NCBI GenBank assembly: GCA_902590775.1
Contig: CACIYC010000010.1
Span: 1 to 46,622 of the forward strand
DNA length: 46,622 nucleotides
From: an uncultured Prochlorococcus sp.
Lineage (GTDB): Bacteria; Cyanobacteriota; Cyanobacteriia; PCC-6307; Cyanobiaceae
Reading direction: 5' to 3'
Part shown: positions 18,358 to 27,388 of the stretch, one piece after another
Position numbering within the stretch: position 1 is the stretch's first letter
Layout: each line of letters starts with the position of its first letter
Position numbers and translations under genes: made by a program
The notes under the pieces: generated by a model
Told to the model about the DNA's origin: nothing
Database searches by the model: none
Seen by the model: only the letters and a program-made list of their open reading frames with translations

Positions 18358-19822
18358 TAACTCTATTCAGTGCAGCATTAACAAATCTTTTGAGGCTGGA
18401 CTCTCTTCTATTTAGGTTGTAATGACGCTGGACTACTTCCTGAATACCACCATCGCCCCAACATTGATCTTGTTGAAAATATGTTAGGAAGCTTTCTCCA
18501 GCAACTTTTGTAAGCCAAGCAGCTGTGATACTTTGAACGGTTTTGCCTATTAGGTATGTTGGTAAATGTAGTGTTAATGAATTGCTTATTAGCGATACTC
18601 CACCTTTGACTATTCCTAAACCTGCAAGTGTCTGTGCTACGGATCTTGCAAGTTCTTTAGAACGTTCTTTTGTTAAATCAATTCCATAGATTTTAGAAAT
18701 ATCCATAACCATTCTGCCATTAACTACAGCAGCACCTAAAAGATCAATACCTGGTAGTGGTGTAATTAAAATCACACCACTACTAATCCATACATATCTT
18801 TCAATACATGATTTTGCTTCTATCAAACGTTGCTTAGCCAATAATTTCTTTCCTGATTCACCAAGGTTTTTACATTGAAGGAGAATATTATCTGCTATTA
18901 ATTCTTCACCTTCTTGATGCAAAATGTTTGCCATACGTCGAATCAGTTGATTGACTTCTGGTTTTGGCTGTTGAGGATAGCTACCAATTATTGGTATTGT
19001 TTGTGGAGAAGCCGACGTAGCTATAATATCTTTCTCGTTGATTATTCCTCTGCAATTCTTACTTAAGAGAGATAAGAGTTTTGTTACTTCTTCTGTTCCC
19101 CTAAGATCACATTTATTCAAAACAATTAATATCTTTTTCCCTATATTAGAGAGACTAGTTAAGATCTCCATCTCATATGATCTTAGGTCGCAATCAATTA
19201 CAAAGATTATTAGATCAGCTCGACTTGCGTACATTAGAGAATCTTTTTCTCTCAACCTTCCTTCTATTCCTCCTTCTTCTATCCCTGGGGTGTCAGTTAT
19301 TCTTATTCCTCTTTTCAATTGCTTGAGATGTAGCCTATAAGAATTAGATTTTGTTGTTGACCCCATTTTCGCGCCAACGTTCCCTACGATTTTGTCAAGA
19401 AGGGCTCTTATTAATGATGTCTTTCCGGTAGAGCCCGCTCCAAAAACTACAACTAATAAATCACCTCTTAAAAGTTCTTTTTCTACTCGTTGCTTTTCAT
19501 ATCGTAATCCTTCTGCAGCTATATTATTCTGAATAAGAGTAGTTAATTTATCAATACTTTTTAGACTCTTTCTGGCCGCGTCACTTTTGCTTTTAGGTAT
19601 GAAATCTTGATATTGGTTTCTATCAATATAGTACTGGATCTTTCGAACTAATTTTTTTATTAATAGAGTTCCTTTTTTGTTTGTAATTATAATTATAATA
19701 ACAAAAGCAATAATTACTGAAGGTACACTTATTAATCGAAGTATTAATCCAATTAAACCAACAAAAAATATAGTGATTGGTAAGCAAAAGATTATAATTA
19801 GTAGTCGTAATTTGTTATTCAT
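18260..19822 (-). CDS. Membrane GTPase with DUF697 domain
   Basis: 520 residues. Two hydrophobic segments fill residues 7-47; a charged linker follows; then an Era/Obg-like GTPase domain with P-loop GAGSTGKTS at 128-136, G3 DTPG at 177-180 and G4 NKCD at 236-239. The C-terminal half is a DUF697-type region with a hydrophobic stretch near YVWISSGVILITPLPGIDLLGAA. Such proteins are common in cyanobacteria as putative membrane-remodelling or stress GTPases; the function is not established. Its ATG overlaps the lspA stop by one base (TAATG), so it is the last gene of a coupled bioY-lspA-GTPase operon. Confidence 0.85.
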   Translation of the reverse strand: MNNKLRLLIIIFCLPITIFFVGLIGLILRLISVPSVIIAFVIIIIITNKKGTLLIKKLVRKIQYYIDRNQYQDFIPKSKSDAARKSLKSIDKLTTLIQNNIAAEGLRYEKQRVEKELLRGDLLVVVFGAGSTGKTSLIRALLDKIVGNVGAKMGSTTKSNSYRLHLKQLKRGIRITDTPGIEEGGIEGRLREKDSLMYASRADLIIFVIDCDLRSYEMEILTSLSNIGKKILIVLNKCDLRGTEEVTKLLSLLSKNCRGIINEKDIIATSASPQTIPIIGSYPQQPKPEVNQLIRRMANILHQEGEELIADNILLQCKNLGESGKKLLAKQRLIEAKSCIERYVWISSGVILITPLPGIDLLGAAVVNGRMVMDISKIYGIDLTKERSKELARSVAQTLAGLGIVKGGVSLISNSLTLHLPTYLIGKTVQSITAAWLTKVAGESFLTYFQQDQCWGDGGIQEVVQRHYNLNRRESSLKRFVNAALNRVIKPGNESRMKQLAPHQMLQEEEASWDPENQEE

Positions 19823-20322
19823 TATCGATCAGCAGTTTTCAACATCTTATTTTTTTTAGATTTGTTATTAAAAGGTATACTATCTATTAAGAGAAAAAAT
19901 AAAGCAATATTGATTGATATATCAGCTATATTAAATATTGGAAAATCAAAAGGAATTATTTGAATAAAATCTATTACGTATCCAAAACGCCACCTATCAA
20001 TACCATTGCCTATTGTTCCTCCTAGGAGAAAACCAATAAATAATCCTTTGTGCAAAACAAAAGTGTTTCTTCTACATATCAGTATTATTAAAATAAATGT
20101 TACTATTAAGCTAATTATAGATAAGATATTAGGGAAATTACTAAAGATACTAAAAGCTGCTCCACTATTGGTAGTTAAATTAAATTTAACTAGTTTTGGA
20201 ATTAATATAAATGATCTATTATAATCAACTCCCATTGCTATATTCTTTGTTATCTGGTCAACCAAAACAAGAGAGGAGCTAATTAAAAAGATTGCATTTT
20301 TATTTAAATTTCGTTTTATCAT
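19822..20322 (-). CDS. lspA: Lipoprotein signal peptidase (SPase II)
   Basis: Inner-membrane aspartic protease that removes signal peptides from prolipoproteins. 166 residues with four hydrophobic helices. Family blocks: LVDQITK near the N-terminus, NSGAAFSIF, GGTIGNGIDRWRFGYVIDFI holding the first catalytic Asp, and FNIADISIN holding the second. Its start overlaps the bioY stop by four bases (ATGA), and its stop overlaps the GTPase start, so all three are translationally linked. Confidence 0.93.
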   Translation of the reverse strand: MIKRNLNKNAIFLISSSLVLVDQITKNIAMGVDYNRSFILIPKLVKFNLTTNSGAAFSIFSNFPNILSIISLIVTFILIILICRRNTFVLHKGLFIGFLLGGTIGNGIDRWRFGYVIDFIQIIPFDFPIFNIADISINIALFFLLIDSIPFNNKSKKNKMLKTADR

Positions 20323-20891
20323 TTTATATAGAGAATTTTTCTTGATAATTTAGATATCACTGAAACGCCTGTGCATAGCAGGAGATGCATTGGAAATGTT
20401 GAAACACTATATGTAAGGAATAGATCTAATAATGTATCATTCCAACGCGAGAAAAGAGTACCTATTAATAAATTTATTATTCCAACACAGTGAATTATTG
20501 TCAATCCAATTATGCAAGCTTTGTATAATTGAAATATTGAATATTTCTTATGAGACCTAATCATATTTCCTACTACCCATACTGCAGGAATAAATCCTGC
20601 AATATAACCAATGTCTGGTGTTGCTAGGTATCCAATACTTCCGCCTCCATGAAATACTGGTACATAAAATAAGCCTATAGTTAGATAAGCTACAACTGAA
20701 ATTAGTCCACATTTAGGACCACAGACTATACCTACAAAAAGCAATGAAGGCACTTGCCAAGAGCTTGGTAAATCATGCACCTTGAAGGAAAAATTTTGAC
20801 CTGTTACAAAAAAACCCGAAGGAATCATTCCTCCAGTTAAGATTATAAGAAGACCTGCTAGTACAGAGCTGAATTTATTTATAGCTCTCAT
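20319..20891 (-). CDS. bioY: BioY-family biotin transporter (ECF S component)
   Basis: 190 residues, about six hydrophobic helices. The conserved BioY blocks are present: a VPSLLFVGIVCGPKCG segment, the loop GLFYVPVFHGGGSIGYL, and TPDIGYIAGFIPA, which in the family lines the biotin site. BioY works alone or with an energy-coupling ATPase (EcfA) and EcfT. No EcfT is in the window, but an ECF-like ATPase lies 4 kb away. The ATG at 20889-20891 has AGAGGATG upstream. First gene of the operon with lspA and the GTPase. Confidence 0.86.
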   Translation of the reverse strand: MRAINKFSSVLAGLLIILTGGMIPSGFFVTGQNFSFKVHDLPSSWQVPSLLFVGIVCGPKCGLISVVAYLTIGLFYVPVFHGGGSIGYLATPDIGYIAGFIPAVWVVGNMIRSHKKYSIFQLYKACIIGLTIIHCVGIINLLIGTLFSRWNDTLLDLFLTYSVSTFPMHLLLCTGVSVISKLSRKILYIK

Positions 20892-20972
20892 TGATCATCC
20901 TCTTTGTTGTTCATGAATCTTAAGCGCTTTCTTTTTCTGTAAGAGGGATCTTGGTCATTAAACTAGTCGCAG

Positions 20973-21017
20973 GTTAGGAATAGTGCCTCATGGTTGAAGG
21001 CATCTAACATTTTTTTC
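20973..21017 (+). terminator. Intrinsic-terminator-like hairpin in the leader of the CRR42-like gene
   Basis: On the plus strand a two-part stem (GTTAG with CTAAC; TGCCT with AGGCA) closes a short loop and is followed at once by seven consecutive T. No gene on the plus strand ends upstream. A weak -10-like TAAACT sits at 20959-20964. The hairpin could therefore end a very short RNA or act as an attenuator for the downstream CRR42-like/prfC genes. Confidence 0.5.
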
Positions 21018-21038
21018 TTGTATAAATCAATCTTATTT

Positions 21039-21257
21039 ATGTCCCCCAACATCGGAGACAAGGTTTGCTTAAAAGTTTCCCAAGCATATTTAAAAACAAC
21101 CGATCCCATGCCTATGCTTCGACCTCCAGATCTTGTTTCTTTAGAAGAGATTGGCGAAATAGTTGCTTTGAGAGCTAAAGGTATTGCTGAGGTTAGATTT
21201 CGTATGGGGACATTTTTATTGGAAATAGATGATTTAAATATCAATTCTCTTTCTTAG
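21039..21257 (+). CDS. CRR42-like protein (DUF3148), NDH-1 assembly factor homologue
   Basis: 72-residue protein with the conserved core DPMPMLRPPDLVSLEEIGEI followed by VRFRMGTFLLE. I recognise this as the small cyanobacterial/chloroplast family (DUF3148) whose plant member CRR42 is needed to assemble the NADH dehydrogenase-like complex; the role in this organism is inferred. It looks like a compact beta-barrel domain. The frame is open from a TTG at 20994, but ATG 21039 (MSPNIGDKV) is the natural start. It precedes prfC by 18 bp, so the two probably share a transcript. Confidence 0.72.
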   Translation: MSPNIGDKVCLKVSQAYLKTTDPMPMLRPPDLVSLEEIGEIVALRAKGIAEVRFRMGTFLLEIDDLNINSLS

Positions 21258-21275
21258 ACTAGTACAATAGAAGTC

Positions 21276-22934
21276 ATGCCATCAGAAACTAATACACCTA
21301 AATTAGTAAGTAAAGAAGGTAAACTTATTGATTTAAAAGAGGCTGTTACTTTTAGAAGAAACTTTGCAATTATTTCTCATCCTGACGCTGGTAAAACCAC
21401 ACTTACTGAGAAATTGCTTTTGTATGGAGGTGCAATTCAACAAGCAGGTGCCGTTAAAGCCAGAGGAGAACAGAGAAAAGTAACTTCTGATTGGATGGAA
21501 TTAGAAAAACAAAGGGGTATCTCAATAACTTCTACTGTTTTGCAATTTGTTTACAACAAAATAACTATTAATTTATTAGATACACCTGGTCATCAGGATT
21601 TTTCCGAAGATACTTATAGAACATTAGCTGCAGCAGATAATGCAGTAATGCTTGAGGATGCAGCAAAAGGTTTAGAACCACAGACTAGAAAACTCTTTGA
21701 AGTATGTCGTCTTCGAAATATTCCTATTTTTACATTCATAAATAAAATGGATAGGCCTGGTCAGGAGCCGCTTTCCTTATTAGATGAAATTGAGGCTGAA
21801 TTAGACCTTGCTACCTATGCGGTTAATTGGCCAATTGGTAGTGGGGATTTATTTAGAGGTGTTATAGAAAGGCATAGTAGAGAAGTTGTTTTGTTTTCTA
21901 GAGCCGTAAGAGGAAAACAATCTAAGGAGCGACGCTTAAAACTTAATGACCCTGCTCTTAACAAATTAGTTGAAAAGGATCTTTTAGATAAAGCATTAGA
22001 AGAACTTGAACTTTTAGAAGCAGCTGGATCAGACTTGGATATAGAACTTATTAGAGCAGGAGAAATTACACCAGTTTTTTTCGGTTCGGCAACGACTAAT
22101 TTTGGGGTTAAGTCGTTTTTAGATAGTTTCTTGGAAATGGCTCAAGGCCCTGTAGCAAGGAATGCTTCTGATGGGCCCGTAGATCCCATGAGAGAAACTT
22201 TTACTGGGTTTGTTTTTAAATTGCAAGCAAATATGGATCCCCGCCATAGGGATCGAGTTGCATTTGTACGTGTTTGTAGTGGTCGTTTTGAGAAGGACAT
22301 GACAGTTAGCCATGCACGAACTGGTAAAAACATACGCTTATCTAGACCCCAAAAGATATTTGCCCAGGATAGAGCTGTTGTAGAGGATGCATATCCTGGA
22401 GATGTCATTGGACTTAATAATCCTGGTATGTTCTCAATTGGAGATACCTTGTATGCAGGTAAACGAGTTGAATATGAGGGAATTCCTTGTTTTAGTCCAG
22501 AAATATTTTGTTGGTTAAGGAATCCAAACCCCTCAGCTTTTAAAAATTTTCGAAAAGGTGTGAATGAATTACGAGAAGAAGGAGCAGTCCAAATCCTTTA
22601 TGACAATGATCAAAGTAAAAGGGATCCGATCTTAGCAGCAGTTGGACAATTGCAATTAGAAGTTGTTCAGCATCGCTTGGAAAATGAATATTCTGTTGAA
22701 ACGAGATTAGAGCCTTTGGGATATCAAGTGGCAAGATGGGTTGATGGTGGTTGGCCATCTCTTGAAAAAGTTGGAAGAATATTTAATTGCAAAATAGTTC
22801 AAGATTCATGGCAAAGGCCAGTTCTATTATTTAAGAATCTTTGGAATCTGAATCAACTTGAGCAAGATCATCCATCTCTTTCCCTCAGCTCTGTTGCCCC
22901 TGTTGTTAGTGGTGTAAATCCTATAACTCTTTAA
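21276..22934 (+). CDS. prfC: Peptide chain release factor 3
   Basis: GTPase that recycles RF1/RF2 from the ribosome after termination. 552 residues. Translation-factor GTPase motifs: P-loop SHPDAGKTT at 34-42, the switch I segment [19 protein letters not shown] (EF-G-like), G3 [14 protein letters not shown] and G4 NKMDRP. The absence of EF-G domains IV and V and the SEDTYR signature separate RF3 from EF-G. ATG 21276. Confidence 0.94.
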   Translation: MPSETNTPKLVSKEGKLIDLKEAVTFRRNFAIISHPDAGKTTLTEKLLLYGGAIQQAGAVKARGEQRKVTSDWMELEKQRGISITSTVLQFVYNKITINLLDTPGHQDFSEDTYRTLAAADNAVMLEDAAKGLEPQTRKLFEVCRLRNIPIFTFINKMDRPGQEPLSLLDEIEAELDLATYAVNWPIGSGDLFRGVIERHSREVVLFSRAVRGKQSKERRLKLNDPALNKLVEKDLLDKALEELELLEAAGSDLDIELIRAGEITPVFFGSATTNFGVKSFLDSFLEMAQGPVARNASDGPVDPMRETFTGFVFKLQANMDPRHRDRVAFVRVCSGRFEKDMTVSHARTGKNIRLSRPQKIFAQDRAVVEDAYPGDVIGLNNPGMFSIGDTLYAGKRVEYEGIPCFSPEIFCWLRNPNPSAFKNFRKGVNELREEGAVQILYDNDQSKRDPILAAVGQLQLEVVQHRLENEYSVETRLEPLGYQVARWVDGGWPSLEKVGRIFNCKIVQDSWQRPVLLFKNLWNLNQLEQDHPSLSLSSVAPVVSGVNPITL

Positions 22935-22999
22935 TAACTTATACCTTTACCAATCCTAGGGTTCGCAATTATCCTCCTATAACCTAGTTAATTATCATT

Positions 23000-23689
23000 G
23001 TGTCAGAAAAACGAATTAGGAATGAAGATGAGCCTACAGATGCTTTTTCTCGACTTGGTATATCTGCGGATGCATCGTTTGAAGAAATTCAGGGTGCTAG
23101 AGATAAAAAACTGTTAGAGGCTGGAGAAGATATTATTTTAAAAGCAAAAATTGAAGCATCTTATGATTCATTACTAATGCATAGCCTTAAGGCTAGACGT
23201 TTAGGAAAAGTTAGCAATGAAGCTGTAAATGCTTCAAATAAAGAGAGTAATGGCGGTCAAAATAAGTTCAGTAAATTTGGAGGTGCTTTGCTTACAAAGC
23301 TATCAAATAAAGACTCTTTAGATAAAAATGAAGAGGAAATTAAATCTAGTTCTTTTTTTAGTCTGCCAAATGGAGAGGGTCTATCAATAAGATTATCAAT
23401 AGGGTTCTTAGCGATCGTTCTTTTTTTAATATCTCCTGATAACAATATTAAGTTAATTCTCTCTTTATCTACTATTGCTGTTTTTGTAAGTCAAATAAAA
23501 AGAGGTAGAAAGATTTCCCAATCCTTGGGTTGGAGTGTAGTTTTTCTCTCAAGTGGGTATATAATTGGTGGAGTAATTGTTAAGGGGATTACTGAAGTTA
23601 GTGACCAAGCATTAATTATGTCTATAGATAAATTAGAAGCATTCCCAGCTTTGATTCTCTTATGGGTTGGTTCATTATTACTTGCATAA
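23000..23689 (+). CDS. CPP1-like membrane protein with degenerate J-like domain
   Basis: 229 residues. Residues about 14-72 resemble a J-domain-like segment (DAFSRLGISADASFEEIQGARDKKL..., without the HPD tripeptide), as in CPP1/cell-growth-defect-factor proteins (DUF3353) that in chloroplasts stabilise light-dependent protochlorophyllide oxidoreductase. A charged linker (75-120) follows, then three or four hydrophobic segments from 128 to the end. A thylakoid or plasma-membrane chaperone-like role is inferred from the family. Start is GTG at 23000. It stops 11 bp before the convergent hslO stop. Confidence 0.75.
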   Translation: MSEKRIRNEDEPTDAFSRLGISADASFEEIQGARDKKLLEAGEDIILKAKIEASYDSLLMHSLKARRLGKVSNEAVNASNKESNGGQNKFSKFGGALLTKLSNKDSLDKNEEEIKSSSFFSLPNGEGLSIRLSIGFLAIVLFLISPDNNIKLILSLSTIAVFVSQIKRGRKISQSLGWSVVFLSSGYIIGGVIVKGITEVSDQALIMSIDKLEAFPALILLWVGSLLLA

Positions 23690-23699
23690 TTAAGATATT

Positions 23700-24605
23700 T
23701 TATAATTCTGAAATTATAGAATTTAACTCTTTTTTACTTATTATATATTTAGTATTGCAGAATTTGCATGTCAACTCTGATTTACCTTCTTCTTTTATAA
23801 TTTTTGTTAGCTCTTCCTTCCCTAATAATTTAATTGCAGATATGCTTCTTTGAAAAGAGCATCCGCAATTAAACGATATTTGATTATTTAATTCTATGAT
23901 ATTAATCTCTTCTTTTTGTAATGAAGGAAATAAGTTATTGAAAATATTAGTGAAATCATTTCTGCTATTAAAGAGTGTCTCGCTAAAGCTATTTATTTTT
24001 TGACACTCATCATTTAATAACTTTAGAAGTGAATTGTTATTAATTCCTTTAGGTATTACCTGGGCAATCAAAGCTCCTGAACATATTAATTCTCTATTCT
24101 CTATTTTTTCCCCTACAAAAACTGCTGATTGTGTTTGTTCTGAGTGAAGAAGGTATGATGCAATATCTTCGCCAATACCACCTTCTATTAATTCAACTGT
24201 GCTAGTAAAAGGTTCTCCCTTCCCTATGTCTCTTGTTACATGTAAATATCCTTTACCAGATGCTTTTGCAAAGTCAAAATATAGTTGCCCATTTGCCCTA
24301 GGGACTAAGTCTAACTCTAATGCTGGATTCCCAACATAGCCTCTAGCTGTACCATCTTTTCCTGCATCAACAAATAGTCCTTTTAAAGGACCATCTGACT
24401 GGACTTTTAGAGTTACACGAGCTTGTTTGACTTTCATTGAACTAGCTAACAATAAACTTGTGCTTATTGCTCTACCGATCAAGGCAGTTGTAAGGAATGA
24501 AAGAGAGTGTTTATATTGTGCTTCTTTTGTTGTATTTGTTGTTAATACTGCTAAAAGTCTAATTGATCCCTCAGCAGCTGTGGCTTTAATAAGAGTATCT
24601 TTCAT
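23700..24605 (-). CDS. hslO: Redox-regulated chaperone Hsp33
   Basis: Holding chaperone switched on by oxidation. 301 residues. The N-terminal domain shows the family stretch LVPRANGQLYFDFAKASGKGYL and the SEQTQS segment. The C-terminal redox switch is visible: Cys-x-Cys in NCGCSFQRS and Cys-x-x-Cys in LTCKFCNTKY, the four zinc-binding cysteines. ATG at 24603-24605, only 4 bp behind the stop of the ABC ATPase gene, so both are in one unit. Confidence 0.94.
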   Translation of the reverse strand: MKDTLIKATAAEGSIRLLAVLTTNTTKEAQYKHSLSFLTTALIGRAISTSLLLASSMKVKQARVTLKVQSDGPLKGLFVDAGKDGTARGYVGNPALELDLVPRANGQLYFDFAKASGKGYLHVTRDIGKGEPFTSTVELIEGGIGEDIASYLLHSEQTQSAVFVGEKIENRELICSGALIAQVIPKGINNNSLLKLLNDECQKINSFSETLFNSRNDFTNIFNNLFPSLQKEEINIIELNNQISFNCGCSFQRSISAIKLLGKEELTKIIKEEGKSELTCKFCNTKYIISKKELNSIISEL

Positions 24606-24609
24606 TTTC

Positions 24610-25242
24610 TCATTTAGAAACTTTTTTCAAATTCCCATCCTTTAATCGATAATTACTCACTTGCCATTTTGCAAATAGATCAGGTTCATGCGTAACAATG
24701 ATTAAAAGCTGATCTTTAGAAAGCTTTTTTATCAATTCGAGTATTTCATCCCTAACAGACCAATCAAGACCAGCTGTGGGTTCATCTAATAATAGAATTT
24801 TAGGACTTCTGATTAATTGTACTGCAATAGCTAATCGTCTTTGTTGCCCTCCGCTTAGGTTCTCAGGCAGATCTTTTGGGCTTATTCCTTCTAGGCCAAC
24901 TTCCTTTAATACTTTGGATTGCATGTCCCCACTTATCCGTCGATGTCCTATTTTCAATTCTTGGGAAATCGTAAGACCTATAAAATGACGTTCTGGAAAT
25001 TGGAAGACTAACCCGCAGATTGATCTTCTTTTATAACTATTGATTAAACTATTGTCCCAATAAATAGAACCCTTATTAGGAGAGGCTAATCCACTTATAA
25101 TTTCTAAGAGACTGGTTTTTCCACTTCCACTTGGACCCGAAATTATAAGAGCTTCTCCAGGTTCTGTTTGCAGTGTTATGTTCTTTAGTATTTTTTCTTC
25201 AGCAGTGGCTGGCTGATACTGAATTTTTTTTAAATGAAGCAT
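24610..25242 (-). CDS. ECF/CbiO-type ABC transporter ATPase
   Basis: 210-residue soluble nucleotide-binding subunit. Walker A GPSGSGKTS at 36-44, Q-loop VFQFPERHF at 79-87, signature LSGGQQRRLAIA at 129-140, Walker B ILLLDEPTAGLD at 149-160 and the switch His in IIVTHEPD. The FQFPE Q-loop is typical of energy-coupling-factor A subunits. No EcfT or second A subunit is adjacent; BioY is the only S component seen, 4 kb away on the same strand. The family also includes the chloroplast ABCI11/NAP14-type ATPases, so a role in metal handling is an alternative. Transcribed ahead of hslO. Confidence 0.83.
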   Translation of the reverse strand: MLHLKKIQYQPATAEEKILKNITLQTEPGEALIISGPSGSGKTSLLEIISGLASPNKGSIYWDNSLINSYKRRSICGLVFQFPERHFIGLTISQELKIGHRRISGDMQSKVLKEVGLEGISPKDLPENLSGGQQRRLAIAVQLIRSPKILLLDEPTAGLDWSVRDEILELIKKLSKDQLLIIVTHEPDLFAKWQVSNYRLKDGNLKKVSK

Positions 25243-25355
25243 TTTTAATTCAAATGCCTATAACGAAATTTATGGTAAAAATTCTGTAGCATGCTCTCAT
25301 GTATTCTTTATCAACTACATTATCTACATAAGTCTACAAATATCGTCAAGTTACT

Positions 25356-25808
25356 ATGAATGTTCGTTTTAGAGAGGTGGATCCTTTTAATTGTTGGATT
25401 TGGATTCGCTTTGACGAGGTCCCTAGTCAGGGAGAAAGAAATTATATTGATGGACTATTTGATAGTTGGTATGTATTAGGTAGACTTGGTGGTTTTAATT
25501 CTGGTAATCTTCAAGCCCATCAAGGTGGAGCTGATTTAAGTTGGATGAATTATAGCAATGAAGAGGAATCCTCTAATTTGCCTGCTTTAATGCATAATCT
25601 TGGACATATTGAATATCAGAATGAATGGGCACGTTGTTGGGTTGATTTGGGTACATCAGATGCAATTGCTCTTGACGTTTTAATAAATGCTTTGTGTCAG
25701 GTTAATGGCGACTTGGTTCAGTTAAGAGAGGTATGTATAGGTGGTGTTAACGAAGATTGGCCTATTGAGGAACATCCTGATGCTATTTTTCCGCCTTCGA
25801 GAGAATAA
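25356..25808 (+). CDS. DUF3531-family protein
   Basis: 150 residues; I take it to be DUF3531, a family of cyanobacteria and plastid-bearing eukaryotes with no established function. Markers: the N-terminal VREVDPFNCWIWIRF-like segment (here MNVRFREVDPFNCWIWIRF), YIDGLFDSWYVLGRLGGFNSGNLQ and WARCWVDLGTSDAIALDVLINAL. No signal or membrane segment. Its stop overlaps the rsmE start by one base (TAATG), which suggests coupled translation. Nothing more can be said about its role. Confidence 0.78.
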   Translation: MNVRFREVDPFNCWIWIRFDEVPSQGERNYIDGLFDSWYVLGRLGGFNSGNLQAHQGGADLSWMNYSNEEESSNLPALMHNLGHIEYQNEWARCWVDLGTSDAIALDVLINALCQVNGDLVQLREVCIGGVNEDWPIEEHPDAIFPPSRE

Positions 25809-26566
25809 TGTCTGAATTAAGACGTCTATTAATTGCTTCTAATCGTATTAGACAGTCTTCAGATATGGAGAATCTCGTAAGATTAACAACTAAAGAGAAT
25901 CATTATTTATCTAGAGTTCTTAGGTTTAGTAGTGGGGATCAGCTAAATGTTGTTGATGGATTAGGTAACCTATGGGATGCTGCATTTGTTGGACGAGGAC
26001 TTATTAGATTAGGTAAGGACTTTGCACATCCTTCTCAATGCAAATCCAAACCTTTTCCTTTGACTTGTTTGGCTGTTGTTATTCCTCGGAATGGATTTGA
26101 TGAAGTTCTACGAATGTCTTGTGAAATAGGAGTAGATGTTTTACAACCGTTGATCTCAGATAGAAGTGTAGTAACTAAAATTAGTAAAGAACGATTTATA
26201 AGATGGGAGGCAATACTTGATGAGGCTTTTGAACAATGTGAGAGATTGTGGAGACCAGAACTTCGACAGAGTATAGCTTTTAGTAATTGGTTCTCTAATA
26301 GCCCTAAGAATAATTTAATTACATTGGCAACGCCAAGATTGGACAATACTGTATTACTTGAAAGGTTGCTTAACGATCAATCAGATAATATTAATCAACT
26401 ATGGGTACTAATTGGTCCCGAAGGAGGCTGGACGAATAAGGAAACAACTTTTGCTATGGAAAAAGGATGTGAATTAGTTCACCTTGGAGAAACAATTTTG
26501 CGGACTTCTACTGCGGGAATATGTGCAACATATTCAATGTTGTCGTGGCGAAGGTCGCTAAAATGA
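25808..26566 (+). CDS. rsmE: 16S rRNA m3U1498 methyltransferase
   Basis: SPOUT-class enzyme methylating N3 of U1498 in 16S rRNA. 252 residues: an N-terminal PUA-like RNA-binding part (about 15-75, HYLSRVLRFSSGDQLNVVDG) and a C-terminal knotted SAM domain. The knot motifs are LIGPEGGWTNKE and LGETILRTSTAG, both intact. ATG 25808 overlaps the DUF3531 stop. The DUF92 gene follows 46 bp on. Confidence 0.93.
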   Translation: MSELRRLLIASNRIRQSSDMENLVRLTTKENHYLSRVLRFSSGDQLNVVDGLGNLWDAAFVGRGLIRLGKDFAHPSQCKSKPFPLTCLAVVIPRNGFDEVLRMSCEIGVDVLQPLISDRSVVTKISKERFIRWEAILDEAFEQCERLWRPELRQSIAFSNWFSNSPKNNLITLATPRLDNTVLLERLLNDQSDNINQLWVLIGPEGGWTNKETTFAMEKGCELVHLGETILRTSTAGICATYSMLSWRRSLK

Positions 26567-26612
26567 AGAATTTTGAATTAATGTTTGCATATTAATAAAG
26601 TAAATCCTTTAG

Positions 26613-27356
26613 ATGTTTTTAAATACTCTTTTAGGTGAATGGACTTTCGCTTTTATTTTTAATTTCATTCTTATTGCTTTTGTACAGCGATTCCCGTTGC
26701 TTACAAAGTCAGGATGGATCCATTCAGCGATTTTGGGAACTGTCTTATATGGATGCTTAGGATGGAATGGATGGTTTTCAGTAGTTATTTATCTTGTTCT
26801 TGGTTCAGCTGTTACCAAGATAGGCTTCGCATATAAGAAATCTAAAGGAATTTCAGAAGGTCGGGATGGTAGGCGTGGGCCAGAAAATGTCTGGGGCTCA
26901 GCGGCTACAGGCACTTTTATGGCGATTCTATTGCAATTGCTAAATGGTTATGGTCAATATTACATATTCATTGGTTTTGCTGCGAGTTTTACAGCAAAGC
27001 TTGCAGATACTTTTGGAAGTGAAATTGGAAAACGATGGGGACAAAGAACTTATTTGATTACTGATTTTAGATCTGTGCCAGCAGGAACAGATGGAGCTGT
27101 AAGTTTAGTTGGTACTTTTGCAAGCCTTCTTGGAAGTTTTCTAATGGCTTTTGTAATGTTTTCTCTTGCATTCTTGCCAACAGCGAAAGTCTTCTTCATT
27201 GTTGCTTTGAGTGGATTTATAGCAACTGTATTCGAAAGTCTTTTTGGTGCTTTATTTCAAGCTCGACTCAAATGGATGACTAATGAAATTGTGAATTTTT
27301 TTCAAACTAGCTTTTCATGTTTATTCGCAATGACTTTGGCTTTGATTTTCCAGTAG
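26613..27356 (+). CDS. DUF92 membrane protein, phytyl-phosphate kinase (VTE6)-like
   Basis: 247 residues with about six hydrophobic helices. It belongs to the DUF92/TIGR00297 family; the plant member VTE6 phosphorylates phytyl phosphate to phytyl diphosphate for tocopherol and chlorophyll salvage. Conserved features: KSGWIHSAILGTVLYG, GRRGPENVWGSAATGT, and the acidic loop LADTFGSEIGKRWGQRTYLIT followed by PAGTDGAVSLVGT. The activity here is inferred by family. ATG 26613. The gene stands downstream of rsmE on the same strand. Confidence 0.8.
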   Translation: MFLNTLLGEWTFAFIFNFILIAFVQRFPLLTKSGWIHSAILGTVLYGCLGWNGWFSVVIYLVLGSAVTKIGFAYKKSKGISEGRDGRRGPENVWGSAATGTFMAILLQLLNGYGQYYIFIGFAASFTAKLADTFGSEIGKRWGQRTYLITDFRSVPAGTDGAVSLVGTFASLLGSFLMAFVMFSLAFLPTAKVFFIVALSGFIATVFESLFGALFQARLKWMTNEIVNFFQTSFSCLFAMTLALIFQ

Positions 27357-27388
27357 AGGATTAACGATATTATTGATATAGGTCTTTG

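Noticed and set aside
20963-21244. 93-residue minus-strand frame
   Set aside because: It is antisense to the CRR42-like gene, whose conserved core is unmistakable.
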